Assembly (NCBI GenBank): GCA_029935275.1
Contig: JAOZKQ010000130.1
Coordinates: 1 to 6,200, forward strand
Direction: 5' to 3'
DNA: 6,200 nt
DNA from: Bacteroidales bacterium
GTDB taxonomy: Bacteria > Bacteroidota > Bacteroidia > Bacteroidales > VadinHA17
Positions 6,178 through 6,200 of the stretch are shown in pieces. A program made the translations under genes and the position numbers. The notes beneath the pieces are model-generated. The model had not been told where the DNA came from and ran no database searches. It worked only from the letters and a program-made list of their open reading frames with translations. Numbering within the stretch: the stretch's first letter is position 1; the number at the start of each line of letters is the position of its first letter.

Positions 6178-6200
6178 TAATATTTTTAGAAACAATAATC

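Larger units (their letters stand above)
5880..6200. other. Gene-free region with several inverted repeats
   Basis: No convincing coding sequence is present; the ATG-initiated frames on the plus strand are very short (for example 5907-5966, 19 codons). Several complementary segments occur: CAGGAC (5912-5917) with GTCCTG (5983-5988, followed by five Ts); CAAGGC (6008-6013) with GCCTTG (6059-6064); a local hairpin GGCAA-GTTCAG-TTGCC (6046-6061) that competes with the previous pair; and the AAAAGG/CCTTTT cluster at 6071-6104. This could be the leader of a gene beyond the right edge, a small structured RNA, or remnant repeat DNA. None matches an RNA family I recognise. Confidence 0.5.

Noticed and set aside
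6151..6180. Short frame MQSFVPLGT
   Set aside because: It is only nine codons and is the translation of the REP-like palindrome.
5849..6200. CRISPR array or IS element at the right end
   Set aside because: There is no regular repeat-spacer pattern, no transposase coding sequence, and no long terminal inverted repeats.

Overview
The window looks like chromosomal DNA from a member of the Bacteroidota, most likely the Bacteroidales/Marinilabiliales side. The DNA is AT-rich, start codons lack Shine-Dalgarno sequences, one promoter-like element fits the Bacteroidota -7 consensus TAnnTTTG, and the gene families are typical of the phylum: Tat-exported Gfo/Idh/MocA and hydroxypyruvate-isomerase-like proteins, SUMF1-domain proteins, and a Bacteroides-type EF-G paralog. 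The assignment is inferred from content; no rRNA or marker gene is present to prove it.

Layout. (1) Positions 1-1064, plus strand: the 3' part of a gene cut by the window edge. The frame stays open to the first base and contains a CxxCH heme motif (9-23), so this is probably the tail of a NapC/NrfH-type multiheme cytochrome fused to a SUMF1 (formylglycine-generating-enzyme-like) domain. (2) 1095-2441, plus: a Tat-exported, probably lipid-anchored Gfo/Idh/MocA oxidoreductase, 30 bp downstream and probably in the same operon. (3) 2476-2504: a strong hairpin that can terminate transcription from both sides. (4) 3466-2528, minus: a Tat-exported TIM-barrel protein of the hydroxypyruvate isomerase family, convergent with the oxidoreductase. 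(5) 3467-3670: an AT-rich divergent intergenic region. (6) 3671-5827, plus: an EF-G paralog (EF-G2/FusA2 type) with altered GTPase motifs and an extra stretch of about 26 residues in domain IV. (7) 5849-5879: its terminator. (8) 5880-6200: no convincing gene, but several inverted repeats and a REP-like palindrome.

How the parts may work together. The oxidoreductase and the isomerase-like protein both carry Tat signals, so they should fold with cofactor or metal in the cytoplasm and then work on sugars or sugar acids in the periplasm. The cytochrome/SUMF1 fusion upstream would sit in the inner membrane and could link quinol to a periplasmic redox step; this link is a hypothesis. The EF-G paralog is an independent transcription unit. 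Its altered G motifs and domain IV insertion match what I recall of the Bacteroides EF-G2, described as supporting translocation without GTP hydrolysis during carbon starvation. The most interesting signals are the heme-SUMF1 fusion, the degenerate EF-G with its insertion, and the unexplained repeats at the right end.
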